64,000 nucleotides of DNA from an uncultured Spartobacteria bacterium (GTDB lineage Bacteria > Verrucomicrobiota > Verrucomicrobiia > Chthoniobacterales > JAATET01): positions 1 to 64,000 of the forward strand of contig CALGTD010000109.1 in NCBI GenBank assembly GCA_937901895.1. The letters are read 5' to 3'. Both the position numbers and the translations under genes were made by a program. Every line of letters begins with the position of its first letter. Within the stretch, counting starts at the first letter, position 1. Under the pieces are notes generated by a model. The model was given only the letters and a program-made list of their open reading frames with translations. It searched no databases and had not been told where the DNA came from. Positions 43,575-51,600 of the stretch are shown here, piece after piece.

Positions 43575-44813
43575 ATGCAACAGTCCCGTCCCCCTGAAGA
43601 GCCGTCGACGTTCTCCGAAATGGCGGAGATCGCACCCGCCGACCGCCGCAAACGTCTCCGCAAACTCCTCATTCTCGTGCTGCTGATCAGCATCGGCATT
43701 CATGTCGTTGCAGGCATCGGCGCGGGCATCTGGGTGATCGCACGCTACCTGTCGCAGCCGAAGGCGCAGTTTGTCGTGCAGAAGGAGGTGCAGATGACGC
43801 CGCAGGACCGGGAGCACCGGATGGCGATGGACGAGCTGTCCTCGCTGCGGCCGAAGCCGGTTTACAACAACCGTATTCAAAGCCTGCGGCCGTCCGCGCT
43901 TGCCCTGCCGGAGCTGCCGCGCATGCCGACCGAGACGCTTGTGCCTCTCGACACCGAGGCGTTGATCACGGACTCCGTGGAAGGAGTCGGTCGAAGCGGA
44001 CAGGGCAACGGCATGCAAGGCGGTTTTTTTGGCGGCGCGGGCAATCCCGGCAACGGCCTGCTCGAAGGCACGCTCTACGATCTGAAGCTCAAGGCCAACG
44101 GAGAGCCTTCGGAGATCAACCGCAGCACCGGCGGCTACAATCACGAAGATACTCTGGCCTATATCAAGGCCGTGGGACGGCTGATCAATTCCGGCGCGCG
44201 GGACAGCGCGATGCGGAGCTACTTCAAGGTTCCCAAAAAGCTCTATCTGGGCCAGCTGGCGATTCCGGTCATCAACGCGAGTGACGCCCCCCGCGCCTTC
44301 GATTCCGACATTCAGCCGAGATACTGGCTCATTGTTTATCGCGGTCTGGTGAGTCCGCCGAAGGACGGCACGTATCGCTTCGCAGGCTCGGCCGACGACT
44401 TCATCCTGGTGCGCTTTAACAACCGCGTCGTGCTGGAGGGGTCTCTCACGCCGGCGCGTGTCACGAGCTGGGAGTCCAGGGATTCGGAAAGTCTCCGCGG
44501 CGGATGGGGTGAGCGGTTTGGAGATCCCAAAAAGCACGTCGTCTATGGCGACTGGATCCCGATGAAGGCCGGTCAATTTTATCCGATCGAGATCATGATC
44601 GGCGAGATTCCCGGAAGCGCGTTCTACGCAAACCTCCACATTCAGGAAAAGGACGCGACGTATCAGAAGGGGCCCGACGGCAAGCCGATTCTGCCGCTCT
44701 TCAAGCTGCAGGTGAATCTGCCCGAGCCCGAGCGGCCGGTGCGCCCGGTCGCGAAGGACGGGCCGATTTTCAAGGCGATTACGAGCAAGCAGTCGACGGC
44801 CAGCGGGCTTTGA
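43575..44813 (+). CDS. Membrane-anchored PA14-like domain protein
   Basis: A 412-aa protein with a charged cytoplasmic start (~1-30), one transmembrane helix (LLILVLLISIGIHVVAGIGAGIWVI, split for reading, ~31-54), a helical/Pro-rich stalk and a Gly-rich segment (GRSGQGNGMQGGFFGGAGN). Residues ~215-400 resemble a PA14 beta-barrel: LVSPPKDGTYRFAGSADDFILVRF, RVVLEGS and MKAGQFYPIEIMIGE. PA14 domains often bind carbohydrate. It is preceded by a 234-bp spacer with nothing recognisable and faces dodecin tail-to-tail. Confidence 0.7.
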   Translation: MQQSRPPEEPSTFSEMAEIAPADRRKRLRKLLILVLLISIGIHVVAGIGAGIWVIARYLSQPKAQFVVQKEVQMTPQDREHRMAMDELSSLRPKPVYNNRIQSLRPSALALPELPRMPTETLVPLDTEALITDSVEGVGRSGQGNGMQGGFFGGAGNPGNGLLEGTLYDLKLKANGEPSEINRSTGGYNHEDTLAYIKAVGRLINSGARDSAMRSYFKVPKKLYLGQLAIPVINASDAPRAFDSDIQPRYWLIVYRGLVSPPKDGTYRFAGSADDFILVRFNNRVVLEGSLTPARVTSWESRDSESLRGGWGERFGDPKKHVVYGDWIPMKAGQFYPIEIMIGEIPGSAFYANLHIQEKDATYQKGPDGKPILPLFKLQVNLPEPERPVRPVAKDGPIFKAITSKQSTASGL

Positions 44814-44828
44814 TTCGCGCCCTCGCGT

Positions 44829-45050
44829 TCACGACGATTCGGCGTTCTCGTCGAGGGTGAAGCCTGCCTTGATTGTGACCTGCCAGTGCGCGATGCGACC
44901 GTCCTCGATGTGACCCCGGGTCTCGACGACCTCGAACCACCGGAGGTTACGGAGGGATTGAGATGCACGCGCGAGGGCGTTTTTCACCGCGTCCTCGATG
45001 CCGTCGGGCGAGGAGCCGACGAGTTCGACCTTCTTGTAGATGTGATTCAT
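44829..45050 (-). CDS. Dodecin family flavin-binding protein
   Basis: A 73-aa protein from the ATG at 45050 that matches dodecin, a dodecameric hollow sphere that stores flavin. The start HIYKKVELVGSSPDGIEDAVKNAL, then WFEVVETRGHIEDGRIAHWQVTIKAGF is the family pattern; the Trp in LRWFEV is where bacterial dodecins stack the isoalloxazine ring. It converges with the PA14-like gene and is divergent from the methyltransferase. Confidence 0.88.
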   Translation of the reverse strand: MNHIYKKVELVGSSPDGIEDAVKNALARASQSLRNLRWFEVVETRGHIEDGRIAHWQVTIKAGFTLDENAESS

Positions 45051-45119
45051 TGGACGCAGGGAGATCGGTCGCAACGGCGCGCTTGACCGTATCCCGGCGC
45101 ACTCTCAGGATTTCGCGCC

Positions 45120-45884
45120 TTGAACGCGCCGACATACAAACCTCTCGATTGGGACATCGAATTCCTCGCCAACAATCCGGTCGTGCGCACGAAACGATTC
45201 GGCATTCCGAAGGAGGCGAAGTCCGTGAAGTATCCGATCCGGCTGCTGCGCTACTGGTTTGGTTATCATCTGCTGCGCATCGCTGCGCAGGATGCCGGAC
45301 GGCCGCTCGACGTTGCAGAAATCGGCGTTCACACCGGGCAGTTTCTCGAGTTTGTGCGTTCGGCCCCGGTGCAGCCTGCGACCGGCAAATGGACCGCGGT
45401 GGATGCTGTGATGCTTACCGAGAAGCTGCGCAAGGCGGGATACGACGATTTCTTCGAGGCGAATCTGGAGGACGCGTCGTTTGATTTGCCGCAGGACTAT
45501 GACGCGGCGGTGCTGCTGCATGTGCTCGAGCATCTGTTCGAGCCCGAGGCGGTGCTGGCGAAGATTGCGCGTCGCATTCGTCCGGGGGGAGTATTGATTG
45601 GTGGTTTCCCGGTGCTGCCGGATTTCCTCGTGAAATCCCGTCAGGCAGCAGTGCGAAAGACCGCGAAACCGATGGGACACGTGAGTGTATTTTCGCCCGA
45701 GCGCGTGCGACGGATGGGCGAGGCCGCCGGCTGCACGACCGAGTTTTTGAGCGGCGCGTTTTTCATGCGCAGCAAGGGGAGTCCGCTGGAAAATTCCGCG
45801 GGGTGGATGCGCTTCAATCTCGCCTGGGGTGGGGCGATGCCGTGGTGGCCGGGCGAGATCTACTGGCTGATGCGGAAGCGTTGA
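45120..45884 (+). CDS. Class I SAM-dependent methyltransferase
   Basis: A 254-aa protein with an apparent TTG start at 45120, chosen because it precedes the first conserved residues and follows a weak AGGA. The SAM-binding motif I is LDVAEIGVHTGQFLEF (a GxHxG variant of GxGxG), and motif IV/post region reads DAAVLLHVLEHLFEPEAVLAKIARRIRPGGVLIGGFPVL, typical of methyltransferase-11. The C-terminus (RFNLAWGGAMPWWPGEIYW) is Trp-rich. Substrate unknown. Confidence 0.75.
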   Translation: MNAPTYKPLDWDIEFLANNPVVRTKRFGIPKEAKSVKYPIRLLRYWFGYHLLRIAAQDAGRPLDVAEIGVHTGQFLEFVRSAPVQPATGKWTAVDAVMLTEKLRKAGYDDFFEANLEDASFDLPQDYDAAVLLHVLEHLFEPEAVLAKIARRIRPGGVLIGGFPVLPDFLVKSRQAAVRKTAKPMGHVSVFSPERVRRMGEAAGCTTEFLSGAFFMRSKGSPLENSAGWMRFNLAWGGAMPWWPGEIYWLMRKR

Positions 45885-45914
45885 GCCGGGCGGCGCCGGT
45901 CACGCCGGGGAGCG

Positions 45915-47162
45915 TCACAGCTGGGCCGCGATCGTCTTGAAGACATCGGTGACGTCTTTGAAGCCATCGAGGTTTTCCGATCCGGGGCCGGTGCCGACTG
46001 CGATGACATCCTCGACGACCCCGATGGCCGCAGGAGCCCTCACCGCTGCGGGTTCGCTCGGCACAGGCGGCTGATCCGGGGTTGCCTGATCGCCCGGAAG
46101 GGTTCCGCCCGGACCGGTGGACCATGTGATGGACGGAATTCCCTGCGCATTGGTTCCAATGATCGACATCCCGCGGTCGTTCTTGAACGGAAAGCCGTTC
46201 ATGCGAAATCCTCCCACGGATTGCTTGCCGGTGACGATGATCAGGGCGTTTTCCCCCGCATACTGGATTGCCGCTCCGACGGCGCGGTCGAGTTCCTGAA
46301 TCTCGCGCAGCACGCGTTCGCCTTCATTGTTGTGCGAGGCCTTCGCAATCAAGCCGGCATCGACCACGAGGAAATAGCCCTGCGGGTTGTATTGGAGAAG
46401 GCGGATCGCATTGCGCACGAGATCGGCGAGGGAGGGATGGGAGCCGTCGCGGTCTGCGACATCGGCGAACTCGAGGTTGCCCGGTCGAAAAACTCCAAGG
46501 ACGCGCGCGGCGCGCCATGCCGGCACCTCAAGGAGCTCGTTGCGCGTGCGCACGATGTCGTAGCCGCGGTCGCGCATTTCCAGCAATAGATCGCGTCCGT
46601 CGGTGCGACCGCCCTCCTTCGCCTCCGGCAGGAAGTCGTTCGCTCCGCCACCGAGCAGCAAATCGACATTCAGCTGCGAGAGCTGCAGGGCGATGCCCTC
46701 GTGATCCAGCGGCGATGAGGTCTTTGCGTAGAACGCCGCAGCGGTGGCATCCGTGAGGGAGGCGTTCGACACGATGCCGACTGCACGTCCGCTTTTCTGC
46801 GCAAGTTCGAGCAGGGTGACGAGCGGCTTGCCGCCGGCGTCGACGGAGAGCGAGCGGTTGTTGACCTTCCTGCCCGTCGCAATGGCGCTGGCGGCTGCCG
46901 CGGCGTCTGGCACCGCGAAATCGTTCGCATAAGTCGTCAGCAACGCGAGGTTGGGGAACCGCTCGATCTCGAGGCGGTTGTGAGCGCCGTCGTCGTAGAT
47001 GCGCGCCGGCGCGAGCATGCCGGTGGTGAGTCCGTCTCCGATGAAGAGAATGACCGCGAACGGCTTCTGGACGACCCACTTCGTGTAAAAAAGGAAGCCG
47101 GCCGCAACGAACACAAGCAGGCAGAAGAGCGCGAGAATGCGGTTGCGCAGTTTCTTGGACAT
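45915..47162 (-). CDS. Alkaline-phosphatase-fold protein lacking catalytic residues (probable pseudoenzyme)
   Basis: A 415-aa protein (ATG at 47162) with an N-terminal membrane helix (~9-27) and an alkaline phosphatase domain. Compared with E. coli PhoA: the metal Asp is kept (D43 in LFIGDGL) and so are the D138 and T140 of LTDATAA, but the nucleophile Ser is Ala87 (VPDAAAAASAIATG), the zinc ligands D369/H370 are K313/Q314 (VTGKQSVGG), D327 is Ala273, and the H412 region also lacks His. E322 is Asp268 and H331 is kept (H277). So it should not hydrolyse phosphate esters by the usual route. Function may be binding or structural. A Pro-rich insert (~345-360) precedes the C-terminus. Confidence 0.82.
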   Translation of the reverse strand: MSKKLRNRILALFCLLVFVAAGFLFYTKWVVQKPFAVILFIGDGLTTGMLAPARIYDDGAHNRLEIERFPNLALLTTYANDFAVPDAAAAASAIATGRKVNNRSLSVDAGGKPLVTLLELAQKSGRAVGIVSNASLTDATAAAFYAKTSSPLDHEGIALQLSQLNVDLLLGGGANDFLPEAKEGGRTDGRDLLLEMRDRGYDIVRTRNELLEVPAWRAARVLGVFRPGNLEFADVADRDGSHPSLADLVRNAIRLLQYNPQGYFLVVDAGLIAKASHNNEGERVLREIQELDRAVGAAIQYAGENALIIVTGKQSVGGFRMNGFPFKNDRGMSIIGTNAQGIPSITWSTGPGGTLPGDQATPDQPPVPSEPAAVRAPAAIGVVEDVIAVGTGPGSENLDGFKDVTDVFKTIAAQL

Positions 47163-47250
47163 CGGGATGCTCGTTCCATCACACCCGGCGCCGATTGGCA
47201 ATCTTGCGCATTGCGAATCGCGCGTATGTTGCGTAGAAGTCGGCTTCGAT

Positions 47251-47324
47251 TACCCCGTGGTGTAACGGTAACACAGAGGCCTTTGGAGCCTTTATTCATG
47301 GTTCGAATCCATGCGGGGTAGCCA
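47251..47324 (+). tRNA. tRNA-Gln (anticodon TTG)
   Basis: A clear cloverleaf. The 7-bp acceptor stem TACCCCG (47251-47257) pairs with CGGGGTA (47314-47320). The anticodon loop is CTTTGGA, giving TTG (reads CAA, Gln). The T-arm has GGTTCGAATCC. The discriminator base is G and the CCA end is encoded (47322-47324). Confidence 0.97.
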
Positions 47325-47343
47325 TCCCTCAAGCCCTTCGATG

Positions 47344-47362
47344 AAGCCGTTCGTGACGGCTT
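47344..47362. terminator. Hairpin between tRNA-Gln and the response regulator, possible terminator
   Basis: Arms AAGCCGT (47344-47350) and ACGGCTT (47356-47362) form a 7-bp stem with a 5-base loop. It lies 20 bp after tRNA-Gln and immediately before the stop codon of the convergent response regulator gene. The T tract is short, so strength is uncertain. Confidence 0.5.
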
Positions 47363-47995
47363 TCAAGGCAGCTGGATGATTCCCCGGCGGAGCGCCACCG
47401 TGACGGCGGCAGTGCGGTCGGGCACCTGAAGTTTTCCGAGGATGTTCTTTACGTGCCACTTCACGGTTCCCTCGGTGAGGCCGAAGCGACCGCCCACCTC
47501 CTTGTTCGCCAGTCCGGTCGCGAGAAGCTGGAGAATTTCCCGCTCGCGCTGGGTAAGGGGTTCGGACCGCTTGCGGTTGGCAAGTTGCGCGGCGACGTCG
47601 CGGGGAATCCATTTTTTGCCCGCGGCGAGGGCGCGAATCGCAGGCACGATTTGTTCGCTCGAACTGTGCTTGAGCAGATACCCGGTTGCGCCTGCCTCCA
47701 GCGCGGCGTGGATCTCTTCATCTCCCTCGTAGCTGCTGAGGACGAGAATACGGGCGCCCGGATCCTTGGCCCGAATGAGCCTCGCCGCCTCCACGCCGGA
47801 ACATACGGGCATGCGGAGGTCCATGAGCGTGACGTGTGGAGTGAGAGCTTCCCAGGCCTCGACCGCCTTTAATCCGTTTGGGGCTTCTCCGACGACTTCC
47901 ATGTCCTCTTCCTCGTCGAGAATGCTTCGAAGACCGGCGCGCACCACAAAGTGGTCGTCGACGAGGAGAATGCGGATTCGGGAGGATGGTTTCAT
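47363..47995 (-). CDS. NarL/FixJ-type response regulator
   Basis: Two-component response regulator of 210 aa. The receiver domain (~1-120) has the acidic pair in LLVDDH, the phospho-acceptor D59 in VTLMDLRMPVC, and the switch Lys in GYLLKHSS. The C-terminal LuxR-type HTH begins EPLTQREREILQLLATGLANKEVGGRFGLTEGTVKWHVKNILGKL. Its start overlaps the stop of the histidine kinase gene by 4 bp, so they are a cognate pair. Target genes are unknown; the tandem PEP-CTERM genes lie just beyond the kinase in divergent orientation. Confidence 0.95.
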   Translation of the reverse strand: MKPSSRIRILLVDDHFVVRAGLRSILDEEEDMEVVGEAPNGLKAVEAWEALTPHVTLMDLRMPVCSGVEAARLIRAKDPGARILVLSSYEGDEEIHAALEAGATGYLLKHSSSEQIVPAIRALAAGKKWIPRDVAAQLANRKRSEPLTQREREILQLLATGLANKEVGGRFGLTEGTVKWHVKNILGKLQVPDRTAAVTVALRRGIIQLP

Positions 47996-50163
47996 TCCGG
48001 GAGGGGGGAGACAGGTATCGGGACCCGAACGTGCACGACGCAGCCGGTGTCCTGGTTGCTGGAAATGGTGAGCTCGCCGCCGATCCGGTCCGCACGTTCC
48101 TGCATGCCTCGCAAACCGAAGCGACCGCTGGAGTCGAGTGGAGGGGGATCATTTGCGCCGTCGTTCATCACGGAGAGGTCGATCTGGTCATCGGTGACGG
48201 CGAGTTTGATCTGCAGCTGTGTCGGACGCGCGTGTTTGACCGCGTTCGTCAATGCCTCCTGCCCGATGCGGAAGAGGTTGTCCTCGATGAGGGGCGGAAT
48301 CTCGGTTCCGGTGCGCGATTGCTGAAGGCAAACCTGGATGCCCGTTCCCTCCACGAGGGAACGGGCCGCGCGTTCGAGTGCCTCGCCGAGGTCGAAGCGC
48401 TCGGATTCGCTCGAGCGCAGATTCCAGATGGAGTGGCGCGCTTCGATGTGGCACTGCTGCACGAGAGATCGCACCGCCGCGAGACGCTTCCTGATCTCGT
48501 CACTCGCTCCGTTTTTTGCGGCGTTGATTCCCTGCAAGTGAAGCTGGATGCCGGTGAGGCCCTGCTCGAGCGTGTCGTGAAGGTCGCGTGCGAGGCGGTT
48601 GCGTTCGGCGGTGATGGCCTCGCGCTCGTGAATCTCCGCCTGCAGGCGGATGTTGCGACGCGCGATGAGAAAAGCGATCAGCAGGACGACGAGCAGCACG
48701 GCGAGTGTGATGCTCAGGAGTGTGAGCAGGCGTTTGACGGTGAAGAAGCTGGCCGGCCTCAGGGCGGTGACGTCCTCCACGCCGGGGACGAGAATTCGAA
48801 AAGACTCGGGATTTCCCGATGCATCCGTCTGGACCTGACAGATGCCTTGAAGCCGAAGCGTGCTTCCGATCTCGAGTTTGCGCGCCAGTTCGGAAACGCC
48901 AGCCCCCTCGAGTTCCGCCGTAAACACGAGATGAGGGGCCTGCAGGGCGAGGACGAGTGCGCCCCGGCCGGAGGAGGATTCGCCCGGGCGGGGCGGAGCC
49001 CGCATCCGGTCGAGAAGCTGGCCGGTCACGGCGACATAGGTCCCGTGCATCGAGTCATCGAGCAACTGCGCCGCATCGACCTCGATCGGCGCGATCCGGC
49101 CTGCCTCGGACTCCGCCGGTTTGATCATCGCATCCGAAAGGACGGGCAGGCCGTTCTCGAGATCCGGATAGCCTGCTGCCTGCACCCATTCGCCGGGATG
49201 AACTCTCGAGACATCGGCGCTCTTGACGCCAAGGCCGCCGTGTCCATCGCTGAGATAGGCGATGCCGTTCTTCGTCAGAATCACCTGTCCGCGAACGCGC
49301 CGCCAGTCGCCGCGGACCACCTGCCCGGGCAGGTGATCGAAGACGTCGGAGAGGGGGGTGAACGTGCGGTCCCACGGGCGCACCCCTTTCGGTCCAAAGA
49401 TTTTCAGATCCTTTTGATCCGCGGCCCAAACCTCGACATCGATGAGTTGCGAGATGTAGTGGGGAACTTCGGGCGGAGAATTCGCGGCGAGGAGTTGCGC
49501 ATCCACCAGTCGCTGAAGCGTCCCGCGTGCTTTCACCGGGCGGGCGATTCCCTGGATTCCCACCTTGCACGCGACCAGTTCTTCGAGGTTGAGATCGTGG
49601 ACGTTGCTGATCCGCGCGGTGATGCGATAGGAACTCGCATTGAGCACGACCCGGAGGGTGGTGGGCGTCACCATTTCCGCCGAGCGCACCCATCCCTCGA
49701 TATAGACGGGCTCGTTGTTGAGGTATCCATGCAGCAGGTCGGACATGGAGGATCGCATCACGTGAAACGGTTTGGGGGGCTCACTGCTTCCCGCCTTTCG
49801 AAACGTGGATTCCGCCAGGATGGGAAAGAACGAGCCGCGGGTCAGGGTGCCATCCACTTCGAGGACGTCTCCCACCTCCGGCCAGTCGCCATGGTTGAAT
49901 GTGATGCACAGTCCGCCTGTGCCGTCATGGATGAGGAATTCCTTTTTCTCCGTTGGATCCACCCAGGTCACAATGCCTCGCGTCTGCGCAGGTTGGTTCG
50001 CGAATGACGCGGATCCTGCGGTTCGGAGAAGGTCCCGGACTGGAGGGACCGAAGGGGCATCCGCTACGGCGATCGCGACATGCAACAAACAACCTGCCAT
50101 CACGGCGAGGACCGTGGAGGCAGGGACGAACGGAACGGAGGGGAGCCTGCGGAGGGGGCGCAT
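47992..50163 (-). CDS. Sensor histidine kinase with OB-fold-like periplasmic repeats
   Basis: A 723-aa sensor. After a signal peptide/first helix, residues ~45-470 are extracytoplasmic and seem to repeat a beta-barrel (OB-fold-like) unit about four times, each with a 'GxV..., F.. H/SDGxGGL.V ... GD/GE.V.V.G' pattern (for example FLIHDGTGGLCI and AYLSDGHGGLGV). A second helix (~475-500) leads to a HisKA_3 dimerisation domain with the phospho-acceptor His529 in RDLHDTLEQGL, then an HATPase domain with IGQEALTNAVKHA and FGLRGMQERADRIGG. Coupled by 4 bp to its NarL-type regulator. The ligand is unknown. Confidence 0.88.
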   Translation of the reverse strand: MRPLRRLPSVPFVPASTVLAVMAGCLLHVAIAVADAPSVPPVRDLLRTAGSASFANQPAQTRGIVTWVDPTEKKEFLIHDGTGGLCITFNHGDWPEVGDVLEVDGTLTRGSFFPILAESTFRKAGSSEPPKPFHVMRSSMSDLLHGYLNNEPVYIEGWVRSAEMVTPTTLRVVLNASSYRITARISNVHDLNLEELVACKVGIQGIARPVKARGTLQRLVDAQLLAANSPPEVPHYISQLIDVEVWAADQKDLKIFGPKGVRPWDRTFTPLSDVFDHLPGQVVRGDWRRVRGQVILTKNGIAYLSDGHGGLGVKSADVSRVHPGEWVQAAGYPDLENGLPVLSDAMIKPAESEAGRIAPIEVDAAQLLDDSMHGTYVAVTGQLLDRMRAPPRPGESSSGRGALVLALQAPHLVFTAELEGAGVSELARKLEIGSTLRLQGICQVQTDASGNPESFRILVPGVEDVTALRPASFFTVKRLLTLLSITLAVLLVVLLIAFLIARRNIRLQAEIHEREAITAERNRLARDLHDTLEQGLTGIQLHLQGINAAKNGASDEIRKRLAAVRSLVQQCHIEARHSIWNLRSSESERFDLGEALERAARSLVEGTGIQVCLQQSRTGTEIPPLIEDNLFRIGQEALTNAVKHARPTQLQIKLAVTDDQIDLSVMNDGANDPPPLDSSGRFGLRGMQERADRIGGELTISSNQDTGCVVHVRVPIPVSPLPE

Positions 50164-50481
50164 CTCTGCGGGGAAGATAGGACGGAGTGGCTCTCCATCG
50201 CACGTTTTTTTAGCTCCCTTTCCAAAGAGGGGTGCTGGCGAAGATCGTGTTTCCCATCATGCTTGAGGCGGTCGGTCGCTCCTGAGGGGTGCGGTGGGCT
50301 TGCCCGGAGCCACGGCTCCGCGAAGCGAAGAGAGTCCCGGTTTCTAGAGGGGACCGGGACTCTCTATCTCTCTATCTGAAGGGCTTCCCCTTCCGAAAGG
50401 GGGGCGGCACGCATGTGCGCATTTTGAGACTGTGCCGCTGCAATTCAGCAACGAATTGAGTCCACCCCATACAAATAACCA
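50164..50481. other. Divergent spacer of 318 bp with strong hairpins
   Basis: No gene is seen here. The spacer separates the histidine kinase (minus) from the first PEP-CTERM gene (plus). It holds three inverted repeats: CGGAGCC/GGCTCCG near 50305-50320; a perfect 13-bp stem at 50329-50341 with 50353-50365 (11-base loop); and CCCCTT/AAGGGG at 50387-50402. Short T/C-rich runs (TCTCTATCTCTCTATCT) follow the 13-bp stem. Promoters for both genes must lie here but I could not pick convincing boxes. Confidence 0.6.
50329..50365. repeat. Perfect 13-bp inverted repeat (hairpin)
   Basis: Arms AGAGAGTCCCGGT (50329-50341) and ACCGGGACTCTCT (50353-50365) are exactly complementary around an 11-base loop. 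It lies 117 bp before the first PEP-CTERM gene start. Being in a divergent region, it is not an ordinary end-of-gene terminator; it could be a leader attenuator, a small RNA's terminator, or a protein-binding site. Confidence 0.75.
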
Positions 50482-51477
50482 ATGAAACTCCTCAGTATCC
50501 CCTCCAGTAGAACCACCGCAAAACTTGCGGCCATCATCTGCAGCGCCGGGCTTTCCGCCTCCGCTGCGGACATTACGATGACCGGCAACAACGGTAGCGG
50601 AACCAGCGGCTTCAACTCCGGCACGAATTGGCCGGGTAACGTGGCTCCCGAGGCCGGCAACGACTACTTCACCGGAAATTACACACTGCGCACGCCGAAC
50701 GGCAGCGCCTCGGCATTCACCTTTGCGGGAGACTCTCTCACCGTGTCGGGCAGCGGTCGACTCCTCTATAAAGGAGGCAATGGTGGGACGATCATCATCA
50801 ATGATTTCCGACTGGTCAATGGCGGTGCCTTTGAACAGGGCGGCGGTTCCGGCGACGGGATTGCAATGACCCTCGGTGGCACGATCACGCTTGGCGGCAC
50901 CGGCGGCGTCATTCGCACCGGTGCAGGAAATGCGTCCGGGCGCACGACGACGGTCACTGCCAGTATTGGCGGTTCAGGACATCTGACCCTCCTCAACCAC
51001 GAGCCGGGAGGCGGAGGTCTGGCCCTCACCTACCTGCAAGGACTGAACACCTATACCGGGGGAACGACGATTGGAAGTGGCAACGCTTCCAACAAATTCC
51101 GTCTCGTCGTGGAATCCAGCCTGGGTGTTGGCGGCGATGTCGAGGTTCTCGACGGTGCAGAGTTGCAGCTCGACATCAACACCGCTCTTGGAACGAGTCA
51201 GAACCTGATTCTTTCCGAAGCGCTGGCGGATGGTTCGATCAATCTCAACTTCGATGGGACCAATGCGATTGGAGGATTGTCGTTCGACGGCGGTCTAACG
51301 TTTGCCGGTGTTGGCACCTACGGCGGGATTGGATCGGGAGCCACTTTCGAGATGCCCGTGTTCACCGGCGCCGGCACCCTCACGGTGGTGCCTGAGCCTG
51401 CGGAAATCAGTCTCGCGATCGCCGCTGGATTGGGTCTGCTCGCCTTCGTGCGTCGCGCCAGACTCCGTCGCAGCTAA
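50482..51477 (+). CDS. PEP-CTERM surface protein with autotransporter-like beta repeats, copy 1
   Basis: Exported protein of 331 aa with a signal peptide (to about residue 28). The body is Gly/Thr/Asn-rich with short beta-strand repeats of the kind found in autotransporter-associated and pectin-lyase-like beta helices (GTITLGGTGGVIRTGAGNASG, LQGLNTYTGGTTIGSGN). The C-terminus has the PEP-CTERM sorting signal: VPEPAE followed by a hydrophobic helix and a basic end (FVRRARLRRS), recognised by exosortase/archaeosortase. It is very similar to the next gene. No exosortase gene is in the window. Confidence 0.85.
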   Translation: MKLLSIPSSRTTAKLAAIICSAGLSASAADITMTGNNGSGTSGFNSGTNWPGNVAPEAGNDYFTGNYTLRTPNGSASAFTFAGDSLTVSGSGRLLYKGGNGGTIIINDFRLVNGGAFEQGGGSGDGIAMTLGGTITLGGTGGVIRTGAGNASGRTTTVTASIGGSGHLTLLNHEPGGGGLALTYLQGLNTYTGGTTIGSGNASNKFRLVVESSLGVGGDVEVLDGAELQLDINTALGTSQNLILSEALADGSINLNFDGTNAIGGLSFDGGLTFAGVGTYGGIGSGATFEMPVFTGAGTLTVVPEPAEISLAIAAGLGLLAFVRRARLRRS

Positions 51478-51494
51478 CCCTTCCGTGAGAATTC

Positions 51495-51537
51495 ATGGAG
51501 CCCGGCCGATGGATTCACGCCGGGCTCCATTCCCTTT
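51495..51537 (+). terminator. Terminator hairpin after the first PEP-CTERM gene
   Basis: Arms ATGGAGCCCGGC (51495-51506) and GCCGGGCTCCAT (51519-51530) are perfectly complementary over 12 bp with a 12-base loop, followed by TCCCTTT. It starts 18 bp after the stop at 51477, so it fits an intrinsic terminator or a 3'-end stabilising hairpin between the two paralogues. Confidence 0.65.
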
Positions 51538-51600
51538 GCATCTCCCGAAATGGTTGGAACTCCTCCTCTCCCGACCGTAAAACGACGCAACTCCCCCAAT

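Noticed and set aside
47251..47324. tRNA-Gln as an integration site
   Set aside because: No direct repeat, integrase or foreign-looking genes next to it.
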